Part shown: positions 54,863 to 63,786 of the stretch, piece after piece
Layout of the letters: each line of letters starts with the position of its first letter
How positions within the stretch are numbered: the first letter of the stretch is position 1
Assembly (NCBI RefSeq): GCF_000410515.1
Contig: NC_021500.1
Span: forward strand, 3,844,001 to 3,908,000
DNA: 64,000 nt
Reading direction: 5' to 3'
DNA from: Enterobacter sp. R4-368
Lineage (GTDB): Bacteria > Pseudomonadota > Gammaproteobacteria > Enterobacterales > Enterobacteriaceae
The notes under the pieces: model-generated
Told to the model about the DNA's origin: nothing
The model's input: the letters and a program-made list of their open reading frames with translations, nothing else
Databases searched by the model: none
Made by a program: the position numbers and the translations under genes

Positions 54863-55713
54863 CGTTATTCACCCTGTTGCTGGTATTAGCAGCAGAACGG
54901 CTGTTTAAACTGGGCGAGCACTGGCAACTGGATCATCGGATGGAAGTGCTGTTCCGGCGGGTAAAACACTACTCCATGTTCAGGACGTTGCTGATGACCG
55001 CGCTGGCGATGCTGGTCACCTTCCTGATTTTGCGCGCATTGTATGGGCTGTTTTTCAATGTTCCGCTGCTGGTGGTGTGGATTTTGCTCGGCGTGTTGTG
55101 TATCGGCGCGGGTAAAGTGCGGCTGCACTATCACGCCTATCTGAAAGCGGCAGCGCGCAATGACGCACATGCCCACACGGCAATGGCGAATGAGCTGACG
55201 CTGATCCACGGCGTGCCGCCAGGCTGCGACGAGCGCGAGTTTCTGCGCGAGCTGCAAAACGCGCTGGTATGGATCAACTTCCGTTTTTATCTCGCGCCAA
55301 TGTTCTGGTTTATCGTCGGTGCGTCGTGGGGACCCGTGTTGCTGGTCGGTTACGCCTCATTGCGTGCGTGGCAATACTGGCTGGCGCGTTACAAAACGCC
55401 AAACGAGCGTCAGCAGTCTGGCATTGACGCCATTTTGCATCTGCTGGATTGGATACCGGTGCGCCTCGCGGGTGTGGTCTACGCGCTGGTCGGACACGGT
55501 GAAAAAGCGCTCCCGGCCTGGTTTGCGTCGTTGGGCGATCGCCATACTTCACAATACCAGGTGCTGACGCGTCTTGCGCAGTTCTCGCTGGCGCGCGAGC
55601 CGCACACCGATAAAGTCGAAACGCCGAAAGCCGCTGTCTCAATGGCGAAAAAAACGTCGCTGGTGCTGGTGGTCGTGGTGGCGCTGTTAACGATTTACGG
55701 CACGCTGATTTAA
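54859..55713 (+). CDS. ampE: Inner-membrane protein AmpE
   Basis: Membrane protein encoded with ampD; a sensory or accessory role in beta-lactamase induction has been proposed, but its activity is not established. The protein has 284 residues, as in E. coli, with hydrophobic segments near 45-65, 70-90, 145-170 and 265-284. The ATG at 54859 overlaps the ampD stop (ATGA). It converges on the GH43 gene, with only 15 bp between stops and no hairpin there. Confidence 0.95.
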   Translation: MTLFTLLLVLAAERLFKLGEHWQLDHRMEVLFRRVKHYSMFRTLLMTALAMLVTFLILRALYGLFFNVPLLVVWILLGVLCIGAGKVRLHYHAYLKAAARNDAHAHTAMANELTLIHGVPPGCDEREFLRELQNALVWINFRFYLAPMFWFIVGASWGPVLLVGYASLRAWQYWLARYKTPNERQQSGIDAILHLLDWIPVRLAGVVYALVGHGEKALPAWFASLGDRHTSQYQVLTRLAQFSLAREPHTDKVETPKAAVSMAKKTSLVLVVVVALLTIYGTLI

Positions 55714-55728
55714 CCGCGTGCCGCAGTA

Positions 55729-56679
55729 TCACTGATTATCCGCTGCCGGGATGCCGAAATCGGGCATCCCGTTTTCTTGCCAGCGAATTGTTTTCAGGCG
55801 GGTATGGCGATTGGGATCGTAAAGCGGATCGCCTTCAATTTCGGTGTAATTCCGTGCGTGATAGACCAGCACATCTTCCCCTTCCGGCGTTTGCGTAAAA
55901 CTGTTGTGCCCCGGGCCGTACTGGTGGTTTTCATAACTGGTTTTAAACACCGGCTGCGGCGATTTATGCCAGTTTTTGGGATCCTGCGGGTTGGCGGTGA
56001 TATCGATCCACAACAAGCCCATACAGTAATTTTCGTCGGTGGCGCTGGCGGAATAACTCACAAAGAGTTTATCGCCGTGGAACAATACCGCCGGGCCTTC
56101 ATTGACCAGAAAACCACGACACTCCCAGTCAAATTCCGGTTTGCTTAACATTACCGGTTCGCCTTTCAGCGTCCACGGGTTTTCCATTTCCGCCAGGTAG
56201 AGGTTGGAGTTCCCGGCAATATGCGGCGCTTTTTGCGCCCATAAATACCAGCGTTTCCCCTGATGCTCAAAGGTGGTGGCATCGAGCGCAAAGGTATCGA
56301 AAGGCGTTTTTACCTGGCCTTTTTCGACCCAGCGACCGCAGAGCGGATCGGCATCCGCGCACTCCAGAACGAACATGCGGTGCTGGAACATATTCAGCGC
56401 ATCCAGCGCTTTGGTCCAGGTCGCGGCAAAGTAGAGATACCATTTGCCATCAATGTGATGCAGCTCCGGTGCCCAGATAAGCTCGCTCATCGGGCCGCTT
56501 TGCGGTTTGCGCCAGACTACCACGCCCTCGGCATCCCGCAGGCCTTCCAGCGTACTGGCGCGGCGGATCTCCAGCCGGTCATATTCCGGCACCGAGGCAA
56601 CGAAGTAATACTCGCCTTGATGGCGCAGGATAAACGGGTCAGCGCGCTGTTCAATAAACGGGTTCGGCCAGTTTTCCAT
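55729..56679 (-). CDS. GH43-family glycosidase, probable alpha-L-arabinofuranosidase or beta-xylosidase
   Basis: A glycoside hydrolase family 43 five-bladed propeller enzyme of 316 residues without a signal peptide, so cytoplasmic. The usual acidic triad can be placed at D14 (RADPFI), D133 (ALDATT) and E194 (VNEGPAV); WAPELH at 69-74 is also typical. It is shorter than E. coli YagH (about 536 residues) and lacks the C-terminal sandwich domain. It shares a base with the end of the GPH symporter gene (TAATG), so the two are one operon. Substrate is inferred: alpha-1,5-arabino- or arabinoxylo-oligosaccharides. The upstream AraC-like site favours arabinosides. Confidence 0.85.
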   Translation of the reverse strand: MENWPNPFIEQRADPFILRHQGEYYFVASVPEYDRLEIRRASTLEGLRDAEGVVVWRKPQSGPMSELIWAPELHHIDGKWYLYFAATWTKALDALNMFQHRMFVLECADADPLCGRWVEKGQVKTPFDTFALDATTFEHQGKRWYLWAQKAPHIAGNSNLYLAEMENPWTLKGEPVMLSKPEFDWECRGFLVNEGPAVLFHGDKLFVSYSASATDENYCMGLLWIDITANPQDPKNWHKSPQPVFKTSYENHQYGPGHNSFTQTPEGEDVLVYHARNYTEIEGDPLYDPNRHTRLKTIRWQENGMPDFGIPAADNQ

Positions 56680-58085
56680 TATGCATTCCTTACGTTATCG
56701 CCCGCCGGTAAATGCTGATTTTCGGTCAGTTCATGGTAGTTGACGCGGCGTTTTTCCAGATCCGCCTGAATCTGTTTCATCAATTCACGGTCGACTTTCA
56801 GTAAGCGCACCACGCCTGCGGTGATCAGGTAGCCGACGCCCGGAATAATGGTAAACAGCAGCATGATGCCGTTAATGGCGCTGGCGCTTTGCTGTTTGGC
56901 TCCGGCGTCATAGCCATACCAGGAGAGCAGGAAACCGACCATCGCCCCGGCAACTGCCAGCCCCACTTTCAGGAAGAACAGGTTGCCGGAGAAGCTCATA
57001 CCGGTAATGCGTTTGCCGGTTTTCCACTCGCCGTAATCATCGACATCCGCCATCAGCGACCAGTGCAGCGGGGAAGGGATCTGATGCAGAATGTTCAGCA
57101 GGAAGTAGAGCACCACAATCAGCACCGTGGCGTGCGGGTCAAAGAAGTAAAAGGCGCAGGAGAAGACCGCCAGCACGATATTGGTCCAGAAGAAGACTTT
57201 CAGTTTACACCAGCGGTCGGTCAGCACTTTTGCCAGCATACTGCCGAGCATCATGCCGACCACGCCAAGGCTAATAAACATCGTCGCGAAATGGGTGCTT
57301 TCCCCCATCACCCAGGTGACGTAATACATGGTGGCCGCCATGCGGATAAAACCAGGGCAAACATTGCAGAGCGTCAGCAGGAGGATGCGCACCCACTGAT
57401 CGTTTTTCCACACGTCTTTGAAATCTTTTTTCAGATCATCATTGGTTGGCACCGCCGGGCGGATACGTTCGCGCACGGTGGCAAAGCAGAACAGGAACAT
57501 ACACATGCCGATAAACGCCAGCACCGTCATCGCCATCTGGTAGCCTTTGGCTTTATCCGCACCGCCGAACCACTCGGCCATCGGCAGCAGCGTGAGCGAC
57601 AACAGCAGGGTGGCAATGCCGACCATCACAAAGCGATACGACTGGCAGGCAACGCGCTCTTTCGGGTCGTTAGTGATAACACCGCCCAGCGAGCAGTAGG
57701 GGATATTGATCGCGGTATAGGTCAGCGACAACAGGAAATAGGTGACAAAGGCATAGATAACTTTGCTGTTATAAGACCATTCCGGCGTGGTGAACATCAG
57801 CACGCTGAAGACGGCGTAAGGTACGGCTATCCACAACAGCCACGGGCGAAAACGGCCATATTTACTTTGTGTCCGGTCAGCGAGCGCCCCCATTAGCGGG
57901 TCAGTCACCGCATCAATCACGCGAATCGACAGCAGTAATACCCCAACCAGCGCAGGTGCGAGGCCGAAGATATCAGTATAGAAATAGTTAACAAACAGCA
58001 TGATAGCGCCAAAGATAATGTTGCATCCGGCGTCGCCCATGCCATAACCAATCTTTTCTTTAACAGACAGTTTGTTGTTGTCCAT
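56679..58085 (-). CDS. GPH-family oligosaccharide:cation symporter, YagG/XynT-like
   Basis: Glycoside-pentoside-hexuronide transporter of the MelB type. The protein has 468 residues with 12 predicted membrane segments. It is very close to E. coli YagG throughout, for example MDNNKLSVKEKIGYGMGDAG and VIDAVTDPLMGALADRTQSK. It probably imports xylosides or arabinosides for the following GH43 enzyme. GGGAG precedes the ATG. In E. coli yagGH sit elsewhere, next to the regulator XynR; no such regulator gene is here. Instead, an AraC-like half-site and a CRP-like site lie upstream. Confidence 0.9.
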   Translation of the reverse strand: MDNNKLSVKEKIGYGMGDAGCNIIFGAIMLFVNYFYTDIFGLAPALVGVLLLSIRVIDAVTDPLMGALADRTQSKYGRFRPWLLWIAVPYAVFSVLMFTTPEWSYNSKVIYAFVTYFLLSLTYTAINIPYCSLGGVITNDPKERVACQSYRFVMVGIATLLLSLTLLPMAEWFGGADKAKGYQMAMTVLAFIGMCMFLFCFATVRERIRPAVPTNDDLKKDFKDVWKNDQWVRILLLTLCNVCPGFIRMAATMYYVTWVMGESTHFATMFISLGVVGMMLGSMLAKVLTDRWCKLKVFFWTNIVLAVFSCAFYFFDPHATVLIVVLYFLLNILHQIPSPLHWSLMADVDDYGEWKTGKRITGMSFSGNLFFLKVGLAVAGAMVGFLLSWYGYDAGAKQQSASAINGIMLLFTIIPGVGYLITAGVVRLLKVDRELMKQIQADLEKRRVNYHELTENQHLPAGDNVRNA

Positions 58086-58163
58086 TGCCGGTTCTCCCTT
58101 TGAGATATGGCATGAAGTATTTGTCTGTAAATTTTTGTTTGCGTAGCAGGATCAGGCCGCAGA

Positions 58164-58180
58164 GATGGACAAAATGGCTA
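58164..58180 (-). promoter_or_regulatory. Candidate AraC half-site of the GPH-GH43 operon
   Basis: Minus-strand TAGCCATTTTGTCCATC fits TAGC-N7-TCCAT and agrees closely with araI1 in this window (TAGCATTTTAATCCATA). It lies about 80 bp upstream of the symporter ATG. A weaker second half, containing GATCCTGC as in araI2, follows about 21-22 bp downstream. Confidence 0.6.
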
Positions 58181-58192
58181 TGGAAAGGAAAG

Positions 58193-58208
58193 TGTGAGGA
58201 AGGTAACA
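58193..58208. promoter_or_regulatory. Candidate CRP site of the GPH-GH43 operon
   Basis: TGTGA-N6-TAACA matches nine of ten consensus half-site bases. Its centre is about 28.5 bp upstream of the AraC-like half-site, compared with about 29.5 bp in the araBAD promoter. Confidence 0.6.
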
Positions 58209-58219
58209 CAGTGATAACA

Positions 58220-58255
58220 CCCCTCTCCCTGGCGGGAGAGGGGGAGTGGGTAAGG
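58220..58255. repeat. REP-like palindrome after aroP
   Basis: CCCCTCTCCC-TGGC-GGGAGAGGGG, followed by GAGTGGGTAAGG. It resembles the dispersed CCCTCTCCC...GGGAGAGGG intergenic palindromes of enterobacteria. It begins 2 bp past the aroP stop and may also act as a transcript end or mRNA stabiliser. Confidence 0.6.
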
Positions 58256-58256
58256 A

Positions 58257-59627
58257 TTAATGCGCTTTCACGGTATTGGCGTTTTTCTGCTTCAGCAGGT
58301 AGCCGACGCCGAGGATGGCAATCCACACCGGGATCAGGTAGACGGAGATCGCCATGCCGTCTGTCATCAGCATGATCACCAGTACCGCTGCCATAAAGAT
58401 CAGGCAGATCCAGTTCCCCAGCGGGTAGAACAGCGCCGGGAAGCGCGGCGTAACCCCTTGCTGCTGCTTGGCGCGGCGAAAACGCATGTGCGCCAGGCTA
58501 ATCATCGCCCAGTTGATCACAAGCGCGGAAACCACCAGCGCCATCAGCAGACCAAACGCGGATTCCGGGGCGAAGTAGTTGATCAGCACACACAGCGCGG
58601 TAAACAGCGCAGAGGTGATGATGGTGTTCACCGGCACGCCGCGTTTATCCACGTGTTGCAGTATTTTCGGCGCGTTGCCCTGTTTCGCCAGACCGAACAG
58701 CATACGGCTGTTGCAGTACACGCAGCTGTTATAAACAGAGAGCGCGGCAGTCAGCACCACAATGTTCAACGCGTTGGCCACAAACGAGTCACCCAGTTCA
58801 TGGAAGATCAGCACAAACGGGCTGGTGTCAGCCGTAACACGCGTCCACGGCAGCAGGGAGAGCAGCACAGCCAGCGAACCCACATAGAAAATCAGAATGC
58901 GGTAGATAACCTGGTTGGTGGCTTTCGGAATGCTTTGTTCCGGGTTATCGGCTTCTGCGGCGGTGATCCCCACCAGTTCCAGACCACCGAAGGAGAACAT
59001 GATGATCGCCATCATCATCACCAGCCCACCGATGCCGTGCGGCAGGAAACCGCCCTGTTCCCACAGGTTACGCACGGTAGCCTGCGGGCCAGCGCTGCCG
59101 CTAAACAGCAACCAGCCGCCAAATACGATCATCGCGACAACCGCGAAAACCTTAATAATGGCGAACCAGAACTCCATCTCACCAAACACTTTCACGTTGG
59201 TCAGGTTGATGGCGTTGATAATGACAAAGAACACGGCGGCGGAAACCCATGTTGGAATTTCTGGCCACCAGAACTGCACATATTTCCCGACGGCAGTAAG
59301 CTCCGCCATCGCCACCAGCACGTACAGCACCCAGTAGTTCCAGCCGGAAGCAAAGCCTGCAAAGTTGCCCCAATATTTGTAAGCGAAGTGGCTGAATGAG
59401 CCTGCTACCGGCTCTTCAACCACCATTTCGCCAAGCTGGCGCATGATGAGAAACGCGATAAAACCGGCAATGGCATAACCCAGAATTATCCCCGGACCGG
59501 CAGATTGAATGACGGATGCGCTGCCCAGAAACAGGCCAGTCCCAATAGCGCCACCCAGCGCGATAAGCTGAATGTGGCGGTTCTTAAGGCCGCGCTTTAG
59601 CTGATCGCCGTGCTGTTGACCTTCCAT
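58257..59627 (-). CDS. aroP: Aromatic amino acid permease AroP
   Basis: APC-superfamily proton symporter for phenylalanine, tyrosine and tryptophan in the inner membrane. The protein has 456 residues (E. coli 457) with 12 membrane segments. The N-terminal GLKNRHIQLIALGGAIGTGL and the conserved SFGGLELVGITAAEADNPE are family marks. Two TyrR-box-like sites lie upstream. It is followed by a REP-like palindrome. Confidence 0.96.
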   Translation of the reverse strand: MEGQQHGDQLKRGLKNRHIQLIALGGAIGTGLFLGSASVIQSAGPGIILGYAIAGFIAFLIMRQLGEMVVEEPVAGSFSHFAYKYWGNFAGFASGWNYWVLYVLVAMAELTAVGKYVQFWWPEIPTWVSAAVFFVIINAINLTNVKVFGEMEFWFAIIKVFAVVAMIVFGGWLLFSGSAGPQATVRNLWEQGGFLPHGIGGLVMMMAIIMFSFGGLELVGITAAEADNPEQSIPKATNQVIYRILIFYVGSLAVLLSLLPWTRVTADTSPFVLIFHELGDSFVANALNIVVLTAALSVYNSCVYCNSRMLFGLAKQGNAPKILQHVDKRGVPVNTIITSALFTALCVLINYFAPESAFGLLMALVVSALVINWAMISLAHMRFRRAKQQQGVTPRFPALFYPLGNWICLIFMAAVLVIMLMTDGMAISVYLIPVWIAILGVGYLLKQKNANTVKAH

Positions 59628-59654
59628 TATGAAACCTCGTGTGTGGTTGTTATT

Positions 59655-59713
59655 TGTACGCTGCGGTTTGCGTGTAATAAATAAATTCCGTTTTTTGTAT
59701 TTTTTTGTTTACG
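59655..59713. promoter_or_regulatory. Two candidate TyrR boxes upstream of aroP
   Basis: TGTACG-N6-TTTGCG (59655-59672) and TGTATT-N6-TTTACG (59696-59713) fit TGTAAA-N6-TTTACA, keeping the invariant G and C. They lie 28-86 bp before the aroP ATG, where E. coli aroP is repressed by TyrR. The matches are partial. Confidence 0.45.
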
Positions 59714-60090
59714 AAATGTCGACGTGTTTTTTCGTCAATCCCTTTCATAGGGCTCAGAATAGTGATAAGTGCGCGGGAATGCATCTGCTTTATGAAACTC
59801 TGATGACGAGCGGATAAAAAAGAAACCGTTTCTGCGTACCCCATCTACTCCCTCAATGGCCTTATTTCTTTGTTTTATGCGAATTAAAAGAATATTTATT
59901 CATATATTGGCGAACTGAATCGGTTCACATGCCTTAATTGGCGTTTCAGGAAAGTTAAAACTGCCTCTTTCGTGGTAAACGAGGCATTTGTGCAAGGTTA
60001 CATCTTTGAAACGCTATTTCTGTAACATTGTTAAAATGTGCGTGGTTTCCTGATTTCAATCAAAACCTGTATGGACAGAAGGTGAATACT
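59714..60090. other. aroP-pdhR divergent spacer
   Basis: No credible ORF. The stretch is AT-rich. It contains an inverted repeat TGCCTC (59962-59967) / GAGGCA (59981-59986) of unknown role. I see nothing else that I can support. Confidence 0.45.
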
Positions 60091-60119
60091 TTGTTACTTT
60101 AGCGTCAAGAACATGAAAT
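60091..60119 (+). promoter_or_regulatory. pdhR promoter
   Basis: -35 TTGTTA (60091-60096) and -10 TGAAAT (60114-60119) with 17 bp spacing, at the same place as E. coli Ppdh. The -10 runs directly into the PdhR operator. Confidence 0.7.
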
Positions 60120-60134
60120 TGGTAAGACCAATTT
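60116..60134. promoter_or_regulatory. PdhR operator
   Basis: Perfect palindrome AAATTGGTAAGACCAATTT containing the consensus ATTGGT-NNN-ACCAAT. It overlaps the -10 and start region of the pdhR-aceEF operon, giving autorepression that pyruvate relieves. Confidence 0.93.
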
Positions 60135-60164
60135 ACTCCGGGCGAGTGGTAGAGACAGGGAACA

Positions 60165-60929
60165 ATGGCCTACAGCAAAATCCGCCAACCAAAACTTTCC
60201 GATGTGATTGAGCAGCAACTGGAGTTTTTGATTCTCGAAGGTACGTTGCGTCCCGGCGAGAAACTGCCTCCAGAGCGCGAACTGGCCAAACAGTTCGATG
60301 TTTCTCGTCCTTCACTGCGCGAGGCCATTCAGCGCCTCGAAGCGAAAGGCCTGCTCCTTCGTCGCCAGGGTGGCGGTACTTTTGTCCAAAGCAGTCTGTG
60401 GCAAAGCTTCAGCGATCCGCTGGTTGAGCTTCTGGCCGATCATCCCGAATCCCAGTTTGACCTGCTTGAAACCCGCCACGCGCTGGAAGGCATTGCTGCA
60501 TATTACGCGGCGCTGCGCAGCACCGATGAAGACAAAGCGCGGATCAGCGAGCTGCACCAGGCCATTGAGCGGGCGCAGCAGTCCGGGGATTTGGACGCGG
60601 AATCCAGTGCCGTCGTGCAGTATCAAATAGCCGTAACCGAGGCGGCACATAATGTTGTGCTGCTTCATCTGCTACGCTGCATGGAGCCCATGTTGGCGCA
60701 AAACGTTCGTCAGAACTTTGAATTGCTGTACGCGCGCCGCGAAATGCTGCCGCTTGTCAGCAACCATCGCTCGAGTATTTTCGCGGCGATCATGGCCGGG
60801 AAGCCGGAAGAGGCGCGTGAAGCGTCGCACCGCCACCTGGCGTTTATTGAAGAGATTTTGCTGGATCGTAGCCGTGAGCAGAGCCGTCGTGAACGCTCGC
60901 TTCGCCGGTTAGAGCAGAGAAAGAATTAA
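60165..60929 (+). CDS. pdhR: Pyruvate-sensing regulator PdhR
   Basis: GntR/FadR-family repressor of its own operon and of other respiratory genes, released by pyruvate. The protein has 254 residues, as in E. coli. The winged HTH spans residues of about 9-75 ([20 protein letters not shown]), and the FCD effector domain about 95-225. The C-terminus is strongly basic ([20 protein letters not shown]). It is the first gene of pdhR-aceE-aceF-lpd; lpd is outside the window. Confidence 0.98.
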   Translation: MAYSKIRQPKLSDVIEQQLEFLILEGTLRPGEKLPPERELAKQFDVSRPSLREAIQRLEAKGLLLRRQGGGTFVQSSLWQSFSDPLVELLADHPESQFDLLETRHALEGIAAYYAALRSTDEDKARISELHQAIERAQQSGDLDAESSAVVQYQIAVTEAAHNVVLLHLLRCMEPMLAQNVRQNFELLYARREMLPLVSNHRSSIFAAIMAGKPEEAREASHRHLAFIEEILLDRSREQSRRERSLRRLEQRKN

Positions 60930-60935
60930 GATTTT

Positions 60936-60971
60936 CTGGTGCAGGTTGTACCGGAAGAGTTGTAACACCAG
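60936..60971 (+). other. Small hairpin after pdhR
   Basis: CTGGTG (60936-60941) pairs with CACCAG (60966-60971), 6 bp after the pdhR stop. There is no T-run. It may protect or punctuate the pdhR-aceE transcript. Confidence 0.4.
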
Positions 60972-61003
60972 CGCCAAACTTTAGAGCGCGGCAACTAAAC
61001 GCA

Positions 61004-61068
61004 GAACCTGTCTTATTGCACTTTTGTGGTTTGAACGAAAAGGCATGAGAATGCAATGGGACAGGTTC
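61004..61068 (+). other. Long hairpin in the aceE leader
   Basis: A 17-nt arm at 61004-61020 (GAACCTGTCTTATTGCA) and its partner at 61052-61068 pair throughout in RNA, with two G-U pairs, around a 31-nt loop. It lies 40 bp before the aceE ATG. A similar structure is found in the E. coli pdhR-aceE spacer, as I recall it. Function unknown: processing, stability or partial termination are possible. Confidence 0.65.
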
Positions 61069-61108
61069 CAGACAAATCAACGTATTAGATAGATAAGGAA
61101 TACCCCCC

Positions 61109-63772
61109 ATGTCAGAACGTTTCCAAAATGACGTGGATCCGATCGAAACTCGCGACTGGCAACAGGCGATCGAATCGGTCATCCGTGAAGAAGGTGTTGA
61201 GCGTGCTCAGTATCTGATTGACCAGCTCCTTTCTGAAGCCCGCAAAGGCGGTGTGAAAGTGGCAGCTGGCACAGGGGCGAGCAACTATGTAAACACTATT
61301 GCCGTTGAAGATGAACCGGAATACCCGGGCAATCTGGAACTGGAACGCCGCATTCGTTCAGCTATCCGCTGGAACGCCATCATGACGGTTCTGCGCGCGT
61401 CCAAAAAAGACCTTGAGCTGGGCGGCCACATGGCGTCCTTCCAGTCTTCCGCGACCGTTTATGAAGTTTGCTTCAACCACTTCTTCCGCGCGCGTAACGA
61501 GAAAGACGGCGGCGACCTGGTGTACTTCCAGGGCCACATCTCTCCGGGCATCTACGCACGTGCATTCCTGGAAGGTCGTCTGACTGAAGAGCAGATGAAC
61601 AACTTCCGTCAGGAAGTTCACGGTAAAGGCCTCTCCTCTTACCCGCACCCGAAACTGATGCCGGAATTCTGGCAGTTCCCGACCGTATCCATGGGCCTGG
61701 GCCCGATTGGTGCGATCTATCAGGCGAAGTTCCTGAAATATCTGGAACACCGTGGTCTGAAAGATACCTCTGAGCAAACCGTTTACGCCTTCCTCGGCGA
61801 CGGTGAGATGGATGAGCCGGAATCCAAAGGCGCTATCACCATCGCCACCCGTGAAAAACTGGACAACCTGTGCTTCATCATCAACTGTAACCTGCAGCGT
61901 CTGGATGGCCCGGTAACCGGTAACGGCAAAATCATCAACGAACTGGAAGGTATCTTCGCAGGTGCTGGCTGGAACGTTATCAAGGTGATGTGGGGCGGTC
62001 GTTGGGATGAGCTGCTGCGTAAAGATACCAGCGGTAAACTGATCCAGCTGATGAACGAAACCGTCGACGGCGATTACCAGACCTTCAAATCCAAAGATGG
62101 CGCGTACGTGCGTGAGCACTTCTTCGGTAAATACCCGGAAACCGCAGCGCTGGTTGCAGACTGGACTGATGAGCAGATCTGGGCCCTGAACCGTGGCGGC
62201 CACGATCCGAAGAAAGTTTACGCGGCACTGAAAAAAGCGCGTGAAACCAAAGGCAAAGCGACTGTTATCCTGGCCCACACCATCAAAGGTTACGGCATGG
62301 GCGATACCGCAGAAGGTAAAAACATCGCTCACCAGGTTAAGAAAATGAACATGGACGGCGTGCGTTATATCCGCGATCGTTTCAATGTTCCGGTTACCGA
62401 TGAGCAGGTTGAAAACCTCTCTTACATCACCTTCCCGGAAGGTTCTGAAGAGCACAAATACCTGCACGAACGTCGTCAGGCGCTGAAAGGCTACCTGCCG
62501 TCTCGTCAGCCGAACTTCACCGAAAAACTGGATCTGCCTGCGCTGGAAGACTTCTCCCAGCTGCTGGAAGAGCAGAATAAAGAGATCTCCACTACCATCG
62601 CTTTCGTGCGTGCCCTGAACGTGATGCTGAAGAACAAGTCGATCAAAGATCGCCTGGTGCCGATCATCGCCGACGAAGCGCGTACCTTCGGTATGGAAGG
62701 TCTGTTCCGTCAGATTGGTATTTACAGCCCGAACGGCCAGCAGTACACCCCGCAGGACCGTGAGCAGGTTGCTTACTACAAAGAAGACGAGAAAGGTCAG
62801 ATCCTGCAGGAAGGCATCAACGAACTAGGTGCTGGCGCATCCTGGCTGGCGGCTGCGACTTCTTACAGCACCAACAACCTGCCGATGATCCCGTTCTACA
62901 TCTACTACTCCATGTTCGGGTTCCAGCGTATCGGTGACCTGTGCTGGCAGGCTGGCGACCAGCAGGCTCGCGGCTTCCTGATCGGTGGTACTTCGGGTCG
63001 TACGACCCTGAACGGCGAAGGTCTGCAGCACGAAGATGGTCACAGCCATATTCAGTCGCTGACTATCCCGAACTGTATCTCTTACGACCCGTCTTATGCG
63101 TACGAAGTAGCAGTCATCATGCATGACGGTCTGCAACGTATGTACGGTGAAGCGCAAGAGAACATTTACTACTACATCACCACGCTGAACGAAAACTACC
63201 ACATGCCGGCGATGCCGGAAGGTGCCGAGGAAGGTATCCGTAAGGGTATCTACAAACTCGAAACCGTTGCCGGTAGCAAAGGTAAAGTTCAGCTGCTGGG
63301 CTCCGGTTCTATCCTGCGTCACGTGCGTGAAGCAGCGCAGATCCTGGCGAACGACTACGGCGTGGGCTCTGACGTGTACAGCGTCACCTCCTTCACTGAA
63401 CTGGCGCGTGATGGGCAGGATTGTGAGCGTTGGAACATGCTTCACCCGCTGGAAACGCCGCGCGTTCCGTACATCGCTCAGGTGATGAACGACGCACCGG
63501 CTGTGGCATCAACTGACTATATGAAACTGTTCGCCGAGCAGGTTCGTACTTACGTACCGGCTGATGACTACCGCGTACTGGGTACTGATGGCTTCGGTCG
63601 CTCCGACAGCCGTGAAAACCTGCGTCACCACTTCGAAGTTGATGCTTCTTACGTGGTGGTAGCAGCACTGGGCGAACTGGCTAAACGTGGCGAAATCGAC
63701 AAGAAAGTGGTGGCGGAAGCAATCACCAAATTCAACATCGATGCAGAAAAAGTTAACCCGCGTCTGGCGTAA
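61109..63772 (+). CDS. aceE: Pyruvate dehydrogenase E1 component
   Basis: Thiamine diphosphate-dependent decarboxylase of the pyruvate dehydrogenase complex, which passes the acetyl group to lipoyl-E2. The protein has 887 residues, as in E. coli. The TPP motif runs from [14 protein letters not shown] to [11 protein letters not shown] near residues 230-265. The transketolase-like middle domain includes [12 protein letters not shown] and [17 protein letters not shown] precedes the ATG. aceF follows after 14 bp. Confidence 0.99.
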   Translation: MSERFQNDVDPIETRDWQQAIESVIREEGVERAQYLIDQLLSEARKGGVKVAAGTGASNYVNTIAVEDEPEYPGNLELERRIRSAIRWNAIMTVLRASKKDLELGGHMASFQSSATVYEVCFNHFFRARNEKDGGDLVYFQGHISPGIYARAFLEGRLTEEQMNNFRQEVHGKGLSSYPHPKLMPEFWQFPTVSMGLGPIGAIYQAKFLKYLEHRGLKDTSEQTVYAFLGDGEMDEPESKGAITIATREKLDNLCFIINCNLQRLDGPVTGNGKIINELEGIFAGAGWNVIKVMWGGRWDELLRKDTSGKLIQLMNETVDGDYQTFKSKDGAYVREHFFGKYPETAALVADWTDEQIWALNRGGHDPKKVYAALKKARETKGKATVILAHTIKGYGMGDTAEGKNIAHQVKKMNMDGVRYIRDRFNVPVTDEQVENLSYITFPEGSEEHKYLHERRQALKGYLPSRQPNFTEKLDLPALEDFSQLLEEQNKEISTTIAFVRALNVMLKNKSIKDRLVPIIADEARTFGMEGLFRQIGIYSPNGQQYTPQDREQVAYYKEDEKGQILQEGINELGAGASWLAAATSYSTNNLPMIPFYIYYSMFGFQRIGDLCWQAGDQQARGFLIGGTSGRTTLNGEGLQHEDGHSHIQSLTIPNCISYDPSYAYEVAVIMHDGLQRMYGEAQENIYYYITTLNENYHMPAMPEGAEEGIRKGIYKLETVAGSKGKVQLLGSGSILRHVREAAQILANDYGVGSDVYSVTSFTELARDGQDCERWNMLHPLETPRVPYIAQVMNDAPAVASTDYMKLFAEQVRTYVPADDYRVLGTDGFGRSDSRENLRHHFEVDASYVVVAALGELAKRGEIDKKVVAEAITKFNIDAEKVNPRLA

Positions 63773-63786
63773 GAGGTAAAGAGATA

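Noticed and set aside
58260-59399. Open frame of 379 codons on the plus strand opposite aroP
   Set aside because: It is antisense to a clearly conserved permease gene and its product is rich in H, Q and R with no recognisable domain. It is a mirror frame of GC-rich codon use.
61358-62467. Open frame of 369 codons opposite aceE, and a similar one of 333 codons opposite secA (45611-46612)
   Set aside because: Both are antisense to highly expressed conserved genes and show no family features.
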